The notes below the pieces were generated by a model. It was not told the DNA's origin. It did no database searches and worked only from the letters and a program-made list of their open reading frames with translations. This document shows, one piece after another, positions 34,351 to 42,580 of a stretch of DNA of 64,000 bases. The stretch's first letter is position 1. Each line of letters begins with the position of its first letter. The stretch covers positions 62,001 to 126,000 of the forward strand of contig DHSM01000014.1 of NCBI GenBank assembly GCA_002408465.1, written 5' to 3'. The position numbers and the translations under genes were made by a program. The DNA is from Firmicutes bacterium UBA5286. GTDB lineage: Bacteria > Bacillota > Proteinivoracia > UBA4975.

Positions 34351-35169
34351 ATGAACTATATAAAGGCAGCGCTGATTGGTCTCATTCAGGGCCTTACCGA
34401 GTTTTTGCCAGTCAGCAGTTCCGGCCACTTGGTTTTGGCTCAGAGGTTGCTGGGAATTAATATGCCAGGAGTAACTTTTGAAGTGTTCTTGCACGTAGGC
34501 ACTTTAATTTCTGTAATATGGGTGTTCCGGGAGCGCCTTATCAACATAATCAAGTCTTTTCTAGTCCTGTATAAAAAAGAGGAAAGGGCTCGGTTTGCCG
34601 CCAGCAGCGACCGCAGGTTTGGCCTGCTCTTGATCGTCGCCAGCATTCCAACTGCTTTCATTGCCTTTCTCCTCAATGATTTTATCGAAAGTGCCTTTGG
34701 CAGTTCCCTTTTTGTTGGCATTGCACTGCTAATAACCGGCGGCCTGCTCTGGGTGGCAGATACTTTGCCGGGAGGCAATAAAGATATTGCCCAAACCACT
34801 GCCCTTGACGCCATCCTCATCGGCGTGTTTCAGGGGATTGCAATCTTTCCCGGCATATCCCGGTCGGGAGCCACTATCAGCGGCGCCCTTTTCCGCAAAC
34901 TGGACAAGCGCACCGCTGCAGAATTTTCCTTCCTCCTTTCCATTCCGGCAATTCTTGGGGGGGCCCTGGTGGAAGTAATAAAGATTAGCCGGGATGCTGC
35001 CGGGGTTGCAATGGATTGGCTCTTTTATCTGGTGGGCATTGTCACTGCGGCTGCAGCAGGCATTTTTGCTATCAGGTTTTTCATCAAGCTGCTGCTCAGG
35101 GACAGGTTGCGCACCTTCGCTGTTTACTGTTGGTTAGTTGGTGTGTTCGTAATCATCATTACTCTATAA
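34351..35169 (+). CDS. uppP: Undecaprenyl-diphosphate phosphatase
   Basis: UppP (BacA family), 272 residues with about eight membrane segments. It removes a phosphate from C55-PP to recycle the cell-wall lipid carrier made by uppS in this window. Motif 1 (IQGLTEFLPVSSSGHLVLAQ) and motif 2 (GISRSGATISGAL) are intact. CGGGAGGGG precedes the ATG. It stands between ylzJ and ftsK, where Bacillus has no such gene. Confidence 0.95.
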   Translation: MNYIKAALIGLIQGLTEFLPVSSSGHLVLAQRLLGINMPGVTFEVFLHVGTLISVIWVFRERLINIIKSFLVLYKKEERARFAASSDRRFGLLLIVASIPTAFIAFLLNDFIESAFGSSLFVGIALLITGGLLWVADTLPGGNKDIAQTTALDAILIGVFQGIAIFPGISRSGATISGALFRKLDKRTAAEFSFLLSIPAILGGALVEVIKISRDAAGVAMDWLFYLVGIVTAAAAGIFAIRFFIKLLLRDRLRTFAVYCWLVGVFVIIITL

Positions 35170-35181
35170 AGGAGTGTATTT

Positions 35182-37425
35182 ATGGCCAGATCCCGGAGAC
35201 GAAGGCGCAAAGACAGACAAGTCCACAATGAGGTTGGCGGCCTGATTATGGTGGCTTTTGCTGTTCTCGCAGGCGCCAGTCTGTTTTCTCCAGAAAATGT
35301 TGGCAGAATCGGGGGCTTTCTTGCCCGTCTGCAGTGGACTATCGCCGGCCAATACGCACTTTTTCTACCTTTTTCTATGTTTTTGTGGGGATTCAGGATG
35401 GTTTTCTTCCCTAATTCAGCCTTGTTTGCCCGCCGGGCAATCGGCAGCTTGCTGATAATCCTGTGTGTATTAACGGCGGTGCACATAGCCGCTGCAGATA
35501 AAGACTATTCCACAGAAACCTTGTTTAATATTGCCAAGCAGGAGAACAAACCCATCGCCGGCGGCGGAATTATCGGCGCCTTGGGTGCCCTGGCCCTTTT
35601 AAAGGCCTTTGGACTAGTGGGCGGAGTTGTCATCATGGTCTCAGTGGCAGCAATCGGCCTTTTTCTCCTCCTCAACATTTCCCTTAAGCAATTTGTTCAG
35701 CATTTGTCCCAGTTTGCCAAATCAGCAGCCAAAGCAATGGTAAAAGCCATGACTCGGCTCAATTCCGCATTGGGAAAGATGGTCAAATCTGCTGGAACCG
35801 CTGCTGAGGACAAGCCTGCAGCTGACCCTGTCAACATCCACGATTATCAGGTTCCTGTGGTTGATGAGGGCGTGGCTTCATCTGCCCAGGCGCCTCAGCC
35901 TGTTCTTACTGAGTCAATCCCGGAATTTCAAGTCCCGGTTGACGACCTGGCGGACCCGGTTATTGATCTAGAAAATGAAGAACCGGAGATTTACCAGCTG
36001 CCGCCCCTGAGTTTGCTGCAAAAAACCATTCGCCTCAAAGACCCTCAGGGGAAAAGAGAATTGGTTTCCCAGGCGGATATTTTAGAGGATACCCTTGCCA
36101 GCTTTGGCATTGAGGCAAAGGTAATCAATGTTCATCGGGGACCCACTATCACCAGATTTGAAATTCAGCCAGCTTCAGGGGTTAAGGTCAGCAGGATCGT
36201 AAATCTCGCCGATGATCTGGCTATGAACCTGGCCGCTACAGGCATGAGAATCGAGGCGCCAATTCCCGGCAAGTCTGCAATTGGCCTGGAAGTTGCCAAC
36301 AAGTCCAAGGCTACCGTGTATTTGCGGGAGGTGCTTGAGACCAGCGAATTTCTCGACAATCCTTCCAAATTGGCTGTCGCCCTTGGCAAGGACATTGCAG
36401 GCGCTCCTGTTATCGCTGATTTGATGGATATTCCCCATCTGCTCATTGCCGGGGCCACCGGTTCCGGCAAATCGGTATGCCTCAACGCAATTATCATATC
36501 CCTGCTGTACAAAGCCAAGCCATCGGAACTGAAGTTCCTGTTCATCGACCCGAAAGTGGTGGAACTAAATGTTTACAATGGCCTGCCTCATTTGCTTTGT
36601 CCCGTTGTCACTGATCCCCGCATAGCTGCCCAGGGTCTCAAAAATATCGTCAAGGAAATGGAACAGCGTTACCATCTCTTTGCTGAGGCAGGGGCAAGGG
36701 ATATACAGCGCTATAATGAATTTGCCGAGCAAAGGGGGGAGAAGCCCCTGCCCAATGTAATCGTCATCATTGACGAGCTGGCCGACCTGATGATGACCTC
36801 GGCTACCGAAGTGGAAGATGCCATCTTCCGGATTGCCCAGAAATCCCGGGCGGCAGGAATTCATCTCATTGTGGCCACTCAGCGTCCATCTGTGGATGTC
36901 ATTACCGGAGTGATAAAAGCCAATCTTACTACACGGATCGCCTTTGCCGTCTCTTCCCAGGTAGACTCTAAGACCATCCTTGATATGGGAGGAGCAGAAA
37001 AGCTTTTAGGCCGGGGGGATATGCTCTTTTCGCCATTCGGATCAGCGAAGCCCCAGCGCCTCCAGAGCGCTTATATTTCCGATGAAGAGGTTGAGAAGGT
37101 AGTAGCCCATATTCTAGGACAGGCCATGCCAGTGCTGCGCACAGATTTTCTCCAGCCTCATGAAGAGGATGAGGAGGAAGAGCTCCTGGAAATGGATGAA
37201 TTGCTCCCGGAAGCAGCAAGGATGATTGTCGAAAGCGGACAGGCCTCAATTTCAATGCTGCAAAGGCGCCTGCGCATAGGCTATACCCGGGCGGGCCGGC
37301 TCATTGATGATATGGAGCGGTTGTCCATTGTGGGGGGGCATGAAGGCAGCAAAGCCAGAAAAATTCTTGTCACCCTGGCTCAATTGGAAGAAATCCTTGA
37401 AACTCAAGATCGCGTAAACCCATAA
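35182..37425 (+). CDS. ftsK: DNA translocase FtsK/SpoIIIE
   Basis: Membrane DNA pump of 747 residues. Four membrane segments lie in about the first 175 residues, an acidic linker follows, the RecA-like motor has Walker A GATGSGKSV near residue 428 and Walker B VIIDELADLMM near 530, and the winged-helix gamma domain ends the protein. It should move DNA into the forespore and clear the septum in division. Genes before it (tepA, ylzJ) match the spoIIIE setting in Bacillus. Its stop codon lies in a shared bidirectional terminator. Confidence 0.95.
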   Translation: MARSRRRRRKDRQVHNEVGGLIMVAFAVLAGASLFSPENVGRIGGFLARLQWTIAGQYALFLPFSMFLWGFRMVFFPNSALFARRAIGSLLIILCVLTAVHIAAADKDYSTETLFNIAKQENKPIAGGGIIGALGALALLKAFGLVGGVVIMVSVAAIGLFLLLNISLKQFVQHLSQFAKSAAKAMVKAMTRLNSALGKMVKSAGTAAEDKPAADPVNIHDYQVPVVDEGVASSAQAPQPVLTESIPEFQVPVDDLADPVIDLENEEPEIYQLPPLSLLQKTIRLKDPQGKRELVSQADILEDTLASFGIEAKVINVHRGPTITRFEIQPASGVKVSRIVNLADDLAMNLAATGMRIEAPIPGKSAIGLEVANKSKATVYLREVLETSEFLDNPSKLAVALGKDIAGAPVIADLMDIPHLLIAGATGSGKSVCLNAIIISLLYKAKPSELKFLFIDPKVVELNVYNGLPHLLCPVVTDPRIAAQGLKNIVKEMEQRYHLFAEAGARDIQRYNEFAEQRGEKPLPNVIVIIDELADLMMTSATEVEDAIFRIAQKSRAAGIHLIVATQRPSVDVITGVIKANLTTRIAFAVSSQVDSKTILDMGGAEKLLGRGDMLFSPFGSAKPQRLQSAYISDEEVEKVVAHILGQAMPVLRTDFLQPHEEDEEEELLEMDELLPEAARMIVESGQASISMLQRRLRIGYTRAGRLIDDMERLSIVGGHEGSKARKILVTLAQLEEILETQDRVNP

Positions 37426-37454
37426 AAATCCGGCGCCCGGGTTTTTATGGGTTT
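37416..37454. terminator. Bidirectional terminator between ftsK and the minus-strand gene
   Basis: Thirteen-pair outer stem AAACCCATAAAAA (37416-37428) / TTTTTATGGGTTT (37442-37454) around a GC-rich core. A-tract and T-tract allow function in both directions. Both stop codons (37423-37425 on +, 37445-37447 on -) lie inside the stem. Confidence 0.9.
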
Positions 37455-38458
37455 AAGTCTGCAATTTCATCGGAAATTCGTTTGCGAAGCTCGGCCACCA
37501 GTTGATAGTTCATATGGGGATTGTAACAGGCTTCTAATTCAGCATGCAGTTTGGCGGCAGCGGCAATGTTATTTACAGCTTTGTCCATATAGAAAAGACT
37601 TTGGGCTTCTAATTCCGAGGGCCCCCGGTAATCCGGACCGAAGGTTACATCCGCAGTCCAGACAACGTGGGGAGGGTGACTTGAAAACAGGGCAAATTCT
37701 CCTGGAATATAGATGTGTTCCAAATACTTTGGCTGGAAACCGCAGTAGAGGTAGATGGCTGGGATCTGCCGTAGTTTAAGGGCTCGGGCAATTTCCCCTA
37801 GGACCTGGGAATTGAAGGCTCTATTGCCTCCTGTCAGCCCAATGCTGGACTTTGCTTTCAGCCCGGGCAAGAAGCTGACAATTCCCTTGCTGGTGAGGCC
37901 AGAGGCAAAGGCCTTGCGCTTGATGCCTTGCGGCTTTTCCGGAATAATTGGCAGGATCTTTGCTAAACAATCTTGGGCTTGTACCTCTACATCCCTGTGG
38001 CGTTCCAGTTCCTGGACCAGGTCTGCCAGGCCCGCGGCCACTGCCAGCCAGCGATAGGCAATTTGGTATAATTCTGATATTTCAGTGGTAAGTTCCTGAA
38101 TCTGCTGGCGGCGTGCGGCCAGAGCCTTATAGTCCCAACAGCTTCCCAAATCTACTGTTTGCTGAACAGCCCCTGGCAAGCGAGGGTCAATTGTATGGGG
38201 AGCTGTGCCGTCGAGAATCGACACCTGCAGGGCAGGAATATAAAGTCCGTCGAGAGATTTTGCATCCGCTGTGCAGTGGTATTTTTCCAGGGGGAAATGG
38301 ATCTGCCGGGCCACTTCTTTGATAATTGTTGATTTTCCCGTGCCGGGACCGCCCTTGAGGATATAAACTCGTTTGAAACTGTCCATGGCCAGGTACTGGT
38401 AATGGGAGCAAAAGCCTTGGGCGGAATTGGCTCCAGCGAAGAGATGGATATCTTTCAT
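37445..38458 (-). CDS. P-loop ATPase-like protein of unknown function (PRK06851-like)
   Basis: The only minus-strand gene. The 337-residue product opens with a nucleotide-binding domain (Walker A GGPGTGKST near residue 37). A second, similar half starts near residue 190 (GIVSFLPGL), but its P-loop is broken (GLTGGNRAFNSQ), so only one ATP site is expected. This two-halved layout fits a family of uncharacterised clostridial ATPases. Start ATG 38458 is preferred over the ATG at 38506 because AGGAG is 8-12 bases before it. No neighbour shares its strand, so no functional link can be read. Confidence 0.75.
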   Translation of the reverse strand: MKDIHLFAGANSAQGFCSHYQYLAMDSFKRVYILKGGPGTGKSTIIKEVARQIHFPLEKYHCTADAKSLDGLYIPALQVSILDGTAPHTIDPRLPGAVQQTVDLGSCWDYKALAARRQQIQELTTEISELYQIAYRWLAVAAGLADLVQELERHRDVEVQAQDCLAKILPIIPEKPQGIKRKAFASGLTSKGIVSFLPGLKAKSSIGLTGGNRAFNSQVLGEIARALKLRQIPAIYLYCGFQPKYLEHIYIPGEFALFSSHPPHVVWTADVTFGPDYRGPSELEAQSLFYMDKAVNNIAAAAKLHAELEACYNPHMNYQLVAELRKRISDEIADLNP

Positions 38459-38512
38459 GCCAAAACTCCTCTTCAGTAACCTGTAATATCTTACTGCAAG
38501 CATCAAGCATCA

Positions 38513-38541
38513 GTGCAATTATCGGAGAAATTTGATATAAT
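38513..38541 (+). promoter_or_regulatory. Weak candidate promoter of the YmfK-like gene
   Basis: Perfect TATAAT at 38536-38541 but a poor -35 (GTGCAA at 38513-38518, 17-base spacer). It lies in the 105-base divergent region shared with the minus-strand gene. Confidence 0.35.
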
Positions 38542-38563
38542 TATTTTTGTGGAGTGAGGGCCA

Positions 38564-39325
38564 ATGGAATGGTATATGGAGTATGAAGTCCTCCATGACA
38601 GGCCTGGCATTTTAGGGGACATTGCAACTTTCCTGGGCCTCATGGGAGTCAATATTATTATGATTAATGGCATCGCCGGAGGAAAGCGGGGTCTGCTTTT
38701 AGATTGCAATGATTCAACCCGGATGGTAACTTTAAAAAATGCTTTCGCCAAGGCGTGCAGCATCCAGCTTACAGCCTTTAGAAAGCCAGATTTTATCGAC
38801 AGAATCAGCTTAAAACATGGGAAGATCATTCATCAGGACGCCAATGTCCCTCGAACATACAGCTTCATCAGAGAAGACTTAGGCATGCTGGTAGACTTTT
38901 TGGGTGAACTAATTTTAAACCAAAAACCTGTCATCGGTTTGCGGGGCATGCCCCGGGTTGGCAAGACTGAAGCTACCATCGCCGCTTGCGTCTATGCCAA
39001 TAAAAAATGGGTGCTAATATCTTCGACGCTGATGCGCCAGTCAATGCGCAGAGTCCTGTCCGAGGAAGAACTGACGGGAGACTGTGTTTACCTGATTGAC
39101 GGCATTGTTTCCTGTGTCCGTGGCAGTTTTGAGCATAAACAGCTTGTGGAGAAAATATTGGAGTATCCAGTTCCCAAAATCATCGAGCACCCGGATATTT
39201 TCCTGCGAGAGAACGCTCTCAAAGAGGATTTCTTTGACTATATTGTCGAGCTTAGGCGCACAAAAGATGAGGTTATAGACTATAACCTGGTTTCCCAGTC
39301 TTTTTCTGCCTTTGATATAAGCTGA
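38564..39325 (+). CDS. YmfK-like protein (DUF3388): ACT domain plus P-loop-like region
   Basis: A 253-residue protein similar to Bacillus YmfK. Residues 1-70 look like an ACT domain (HDRPGILGDIATFLGLMGVNI), usually a small-molecule sensor. The middle holds a P-loop-like GLRGMPRVGKTEATIAA near residue 126. No enzyme activity is known to me. It precedes the RodZ-like gene, as ymfK precedes the ymfM gene in Bacillus. The overlap of a sensor fold with an NTP-binding loop suggests regulation, but this is inference. Confidence 0.8.
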   Translation: MEWYMEYEVLHDRPGILGDIATFLGLMGVNIIMINGIAGGKRGLLLDCNDSTRMVTLKNAFAKACSIQLTAFRKPDFIDRISLKHGKIIHQDANVPRTYSFIREDLGMLVDFLGELILNQKPVIGLRGMPRVGKTEATIAACVYANKKWVLISSTLMRQSMRRVLSEEELTGDCVYLIDGIVSCVRGSFEHKQLVEKILEYPVPKIIEHPDIFLRENALKEDFFDYIVELRRTKDEVIDYNLVSQSFSAFDIS

Positions 39326-39335
39326 GGTGAGATAA

Positions 39336-40115
39336 GTGGAGCAAATCGTTACTCAATTGATAGAGGCCCGCCATAAAGCCGGACTGAGTCTGGAGGATCT
39401 GCACAAGTTAACTATGATTCCCATCAGGCAATTAGAATTTCTGGAATCATATCAATTTGACGAGATTGGACCTTCAGTATATGTCAAAGGTTTTATCCGC
39501 AGGTATGCCCAAGAGGTTGGCATTGACCCTGACAGCCTTTGGCAGTTAGAGGCCAGCCTTTTGCCCCTGGCTTCTCCCGCCAGGCCCAGACACAGTCGTC
39601 AGCCTCTTAGAAATTATCTCATTCCCATTTTGCGCATTCTTGCCATTCTCGTTATTCTCTTCTTGGCGGGGGTATTGATCTATAAAGCAATTAGTTCATA
39701 TCTGGATCCTGGTCCGCCATCGCCGCCTGCGCCCCCTGGACAGCAGCAAGAGGACCCGAGCCCGCAGCCGGAACCTGAGCCGGAGCCCCAACCCGAACCG
39801 GAGCCTGAGGTGACTATTGAACCGGTTCAAGAGGATAATTCAGAGGCCATTTACTTGGTGCACAATGCCAAGTCCCTTGAGATTACTTTGGCCTTCAGTG
39901 GCAAGTGCTGGACCCGGATGACTGTTGACGGGGAGAAAGCGGGGGAGAGGACCTTCACCACAGGCCAACAGCATCAATTGACCGCTGCTGGGACAGTGAG
40001 AATCAGGTTTGGGGCGCCCATTAATGTCAGCGTTGCCGTCAACGGTGTTGCTGTAGAAATACCGGATATTCGCAAAGGTTTTAATTTGGAAATCAGGTTG
40101 GCGCCTGCCGAATGA
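39336..40115 (+). CDS. RodZ-like membrane protein with N-terminal HTH
   Basis: Protein of 259 residues of the RodZ/YmfM type. A cytoplasmic helix-turn-helix domain (about 1-75, ARHKAGLSLEDLHKLTMIP) is followed by a membrane span (about 92-112), a Pro/Glu repeat linker (about 127-155) and a beta-rich external domain (DUF4115-like). RodZ links MreB to cell-shape machinery; MreB is not in the window. GTG start 39336 has GCTGAGGTGAG upstream. It is followed by rimO and pgsA, the order seen in many Clostridia. Confidence 0.85.
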   Translation: MEQIVTQLIEARHKAGLSLEDLHKLTMIPIRQLEFLESYQFDEIGPSVYVKGFIRRYAQEVGIDPDSLWQLEASLLPLASPARPRHSRQPLRNYLIPILRILAILVILFLAGVLIYKAISSYLDPGPPSPPAPPGQQQEDPSPQPEPEPEPQPEPEPEVTIEPVQEDNSEAIYLVHNAKSLEITLAFSGKCWTRMTVDGEKAGERTFTTGQQHQLTAAGTVRIRFGAPINVSVAVNGVAVEIPDIRKGFNLEIRLAPAE

Positions 40116-40131
40116 TTATGGGAGAGTGGCT

Positions 40132-41439
40132 ATGGACAGAATTGCAGTCGTAAACTTGGGTTGTCCGAAAAACCAAATTGATGCCGAGACCATGTCAGGT
40201 ATATTGGCAGAAAAGGGATACCAACTCACCGGACGGCCGGAAACGGCAGATATTATTGTGGTGAATACCTGCAGCTTTATTGACAAAGCCCGGCAGGAGT
40301 CAATTGATCAAATTCTCGCAATGGCTGAATATAAAAAAAAGGGGCGCTGCCGCCAGTTGCTGGTTACAGGCTGTCTCGCCCAAATGCATCATAAGGAATT
40401 GGCCAAAGAGATGCCTGAGGTTGACGGTTTTTTGGGAACGGGGAGCGTGGATCAAATCCTCGATCTCTTGGGGGGAAAAAGGGCGATTATTTCTTCTCCT
40501 GAAATGTATGACGGCCTGGCAGAGACCAAGCGCCTGCTCTCGACCTACCCCTACGGGTATTTAAAAATCGCCGAAGGCTGCAATAACTGGTGTTCATATT
40601 GCGTCATCCCCCAGTTGAGAGGCCGCTTGCGCAGCAAGGAGCGGAGCCAGGTACTTACCGAGGCCCGCTCGCTGGTGGAAAAGGGCATCAGAGAGATTAT
40701 TCTCATCGCCCAGGATACTTCTCAGTATGGACTGGACATTAATGGCAAAAGCCAGTTGCCTGAGCTCTTGCTGGATTTGGAAAAAATTCCCGGCATCAAC
40801 TGGATTCGATTGCTCTATTGTTATCCCGACCACATTACAGATGAGCTCATCGATGTATTTGCTGCCTCTGCCAAGCTTTGTCGTTACCTGGATATACCCC
40901 TTCAGCACAGCCATCCCGCTATTTTGCACAGCATGGGCCGCAAGCACAGTGGCGAGGGGGCCCGGGAGCTTATTCAGAAGCTGCGCCAGCGTGTGCCCGG
41001 CATTGCCTTAAGAACTACCTTTATTGTTGGCTATCCCGGCGAAACCCCGGAGCATTTTCAAGACCTGTTAGATTTTGTCCGCTGGGCAGAATTTGATCAC
41101 CTAGGCGCATTTATATATTCCCGGGAGGAGGGGACCAGAGCGGCGGCGATAAAGGCCCAGGTTCCTGCCCGCATAAAAAACAGCCGCTATCATCAGCTGA
41201 TGGCGCTGCAGCAACAGATTGTCTTGGAGCGCAACCAGCAGTTGCTGGGAAGAAAGTTTACTGTCCTCATTGATTCAGTTCGGAGCGGCCTGGCCTATGG
41301 CCGCAGTTACCGGGAAGCGCCTGAAATTGACAGCAACATTATTTTTCCAGCCATCGCAAATAAAATCGGAGATTTTGTGCGAATAAGATGCTCCAGCCGC
41401 GATGGATATGACCTTTTGGGAGAGATTGACAATGAATAG
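40132..41439 (+). CDS. rimO: Ribosomal protein S12 methylthiotransferase RimO
   Basis: Radical-SAM enzyme of 435 residues that adds a methylthio group to Asp88/89 of ribosomal protein S12. The N-terminal UPF0004 domain contains NLGCPKNQIDAE; the radical SAM cysteines are in CNNWCSYCVIPQLRG near residue 147; a TRAM domain ends the protein. NLGCPKNQ distinguishes it from MiaB. ATG 40132 is used, with GGGAGAG just upstream; GTG 40126 is an alternative. It overlaps pgsA by 8 bases. Confidence 0.95.
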   Translation: MDRIAVVNLGCPKNQIDAETMSGILAEKGYQLTGRPETADIIVVNTCSFIDKARQESIDQILAMAEYKKKGRCRQLLVTGCLAQMHHKELAKEMPEVDGFLGTGSVDQILDLLGGKRAIISSPEMYDGLAETKRLLSTYPYGYLKIAEGCNNWCSYCVIPQLRGRLRSKERSQVLTEARSLVEKGIREIILIAQDTSQYGLDINGKSQLPELLLDLEKIPGINWIRLLYCYPDHITDELIDVFAASAKLCRYLDIPLQHSHPAILHSMGRKHSGEGARELIQKLRQRVPGIALRTTFIVGYPGETPEHFQDLLDFVRWAEFDHLGAFIYSREEGTRAAAIKAQVPARIKNSRYHQLMALQQQIVLERNQQLLGRKFTVLIDSVRSGLAYGRSYREAPEIDSNIIFPAIANKIGDFVRIRCSSRDGYDLLGEIDNE

Positions 41440-42013
41440 CGTAGCAAACAAAATTACAGTTGCCCGGATTTTCCTGTCCCCTCTATTTATTATTATTTTC
41501 TTGCTGCCCATTCCCTATCGGGAGTTCTGGGCCGCCCTGCTTTTTGTCATCGCTGCCAGTTCCGACGGCCTGGATGGCTACCTTGCCCGAAAGAGCAAGA
41601 CGGTAACCACTTTTGGCAAATTTCTTGATCCTCTTGCCGACAAGCTGTTGGTCTCTGCAGCGCTTATTACCCTGACCTGGCTAAAGCTTGCGGGTCCCTT
41701 GGCAGTATTTATTATCATCAGCCGGGAGTTTGCAGTTACTGGTCTGCGGGTAATCGCCGCCAGCCAGGGCTTGGTCATCGCAGCCAGCAAGCTGGGAAAG
41801 GCCAAGACATTGTCCCAAATTATCGCCGTCACTTCCATAACCCTCAACGCGGGGCTTGCCACAGGTGATTCCTGGCTCCATAAAATCTTAGGCTTTTTAC
41901 CCATGGAGCTTATTTCCCAGACAGCATTGATAGTTGCAGTCATCATGACTCTAGTTTCAGGATTAGACTACTTTATAAAAAATTCTCACGTTTTTAAAAA
42001 AGGATTGGTTTAA
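41432..42013 (+). CDS. pgsA: CDP-diacylglycerol-glycerol-3-phosphate 3-phosphatidyltransferase
   Basis: PgsA of 193 residues makes phosphatidylglycerol phosphate from the CDP-diacylglycerol supplied by cdsA. The CDP-alcohol phosphotransferase motif is complete: DGLDGYLARKSKTVTTFGKF followed by LDPLADK, near residue 40. About five membrane segments. ATG 41432 lies inside the rimO end with GGGAGAG upstream. Its stop codon sits in the loop of the terminator that follows. Confidence 0.95.
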   Translation: MNSVANKITVARIFLSPLFIIIFLLPIPYREFWAALLFVIAASSDGLDGYLARKSKTVTTFGKFLDPLADKLLVSAALITLTWLKLAGPLAVFIIISREFAVTGLRVIAASQGLVIAASKLGKAKTLSQIIAVTSITLNAGLATGDSWLHKILGFLPMELISQTALIVAVIMTLVSGLDYFIKNSHVFKKGLV

Positions 42014-42029
42014 GTCCAATCCTTTTTTT
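41996..42029 (+). terminator. Terminator overlapping the pgsA stop
   Basis: AAAAAAGGATTGG (41996-42008) pairs with CCAATCCTTTTTT from 42016, the loop holding the TAA stop (42011-42013). Seven T close the structure. Confidence 0.92.
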
Positions 42030-42033
42030 GTTA

Positions 42034-42062
42034 TTAAAAATAGAACGCTGCCATGTTATAAT
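42034..42062 (+). promoter_or_regulatory. Candidate promoter of the small membrane protein / mini-FtsH pair
   Basis: TTAAAA (42034-42039), 17-base spacer, perfect TATAAT (42057-42062). It directly follows the pgsA terminator. Confidence 0.55.
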
Positions 42063-42091
42063 GTTTTATGTAAACCAGGAGGTGGATGCTA

Positions 42092-42580
42092 ATGCTGCGA
42101 TGGAAACTCTTTGTGCCATTGGCAGTGGTTTTGACATTGCTGGGAATGTTGGGCAGCAAGTACTGGTCTGCATCAGCATCTCACCGGCAAATTTTGGCGC
42201 TGGAACAAGCTAGTACCGCTGAGATTGCAGCAGAGGAGGAAGCGGTTATAATCAGCTTAACCGTTAACGGCGACCTGGAAGATTTGCTGGCTGAACTAGA
42301 TGCCGTTGAAGTGGAAGCTATTCTTGCTGACAGGAATCTAAAACTGCAAAGAACTGAAACTCAGCCTGTGGATACTATTCTTGTCCGGCAAACTGATTTG
42401 ATTTTGGCCCAAGCGGTAGCTACCCGGGAATACTATTCAGCCAGCCTGCAGCTCCAGGAGTTGGCGGAAGAGCGGGGATACCGTTCTGCCCTTGTGATCT
42501 GGGGGGAAAGAGTGGTCGCAGAGGTAGGAAATGAAAAGACTAGCTATATAGCCCAGCAGGCAATGGGGGTGAATCCATGA
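42092..42580 (+). CDS. Small membrane-anchored protein, unknown; partner of the FtsH-like protease
   Basis: I do not recognise a family. The 162-residue product has one N-terminal hydrophobic segment (about residues 5-25, could be an uncleaved anchor) and an acidic, helical external domain. The middle (LTVNGDLEDLLAELDAVEVEAIL) has leucine-rich heptad-like spacing. ATG 42092 is chosen because AGGAGGTG is 6 bases away; ATG 42086 is too close. Its stop overlaps the start of the protease gene (ATGA), so the two are translationally coupled and probably act together, for example as adaptor or inhibitor. Confidence 0.7.
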   Translation: MLRWKLFVPLAVVLTLLGMLGSKYWSASASHRQILALEQASTAEIAAEEEAVIISLTVNGDLEDLLAELDAVEVEAILADRNLKLQRTETQPVDTILVRQTDLILAQAVATREYYSASLQLQELAEERGYRSALVIWGERVVAEVGNEKTSYIAQQAMGVNP

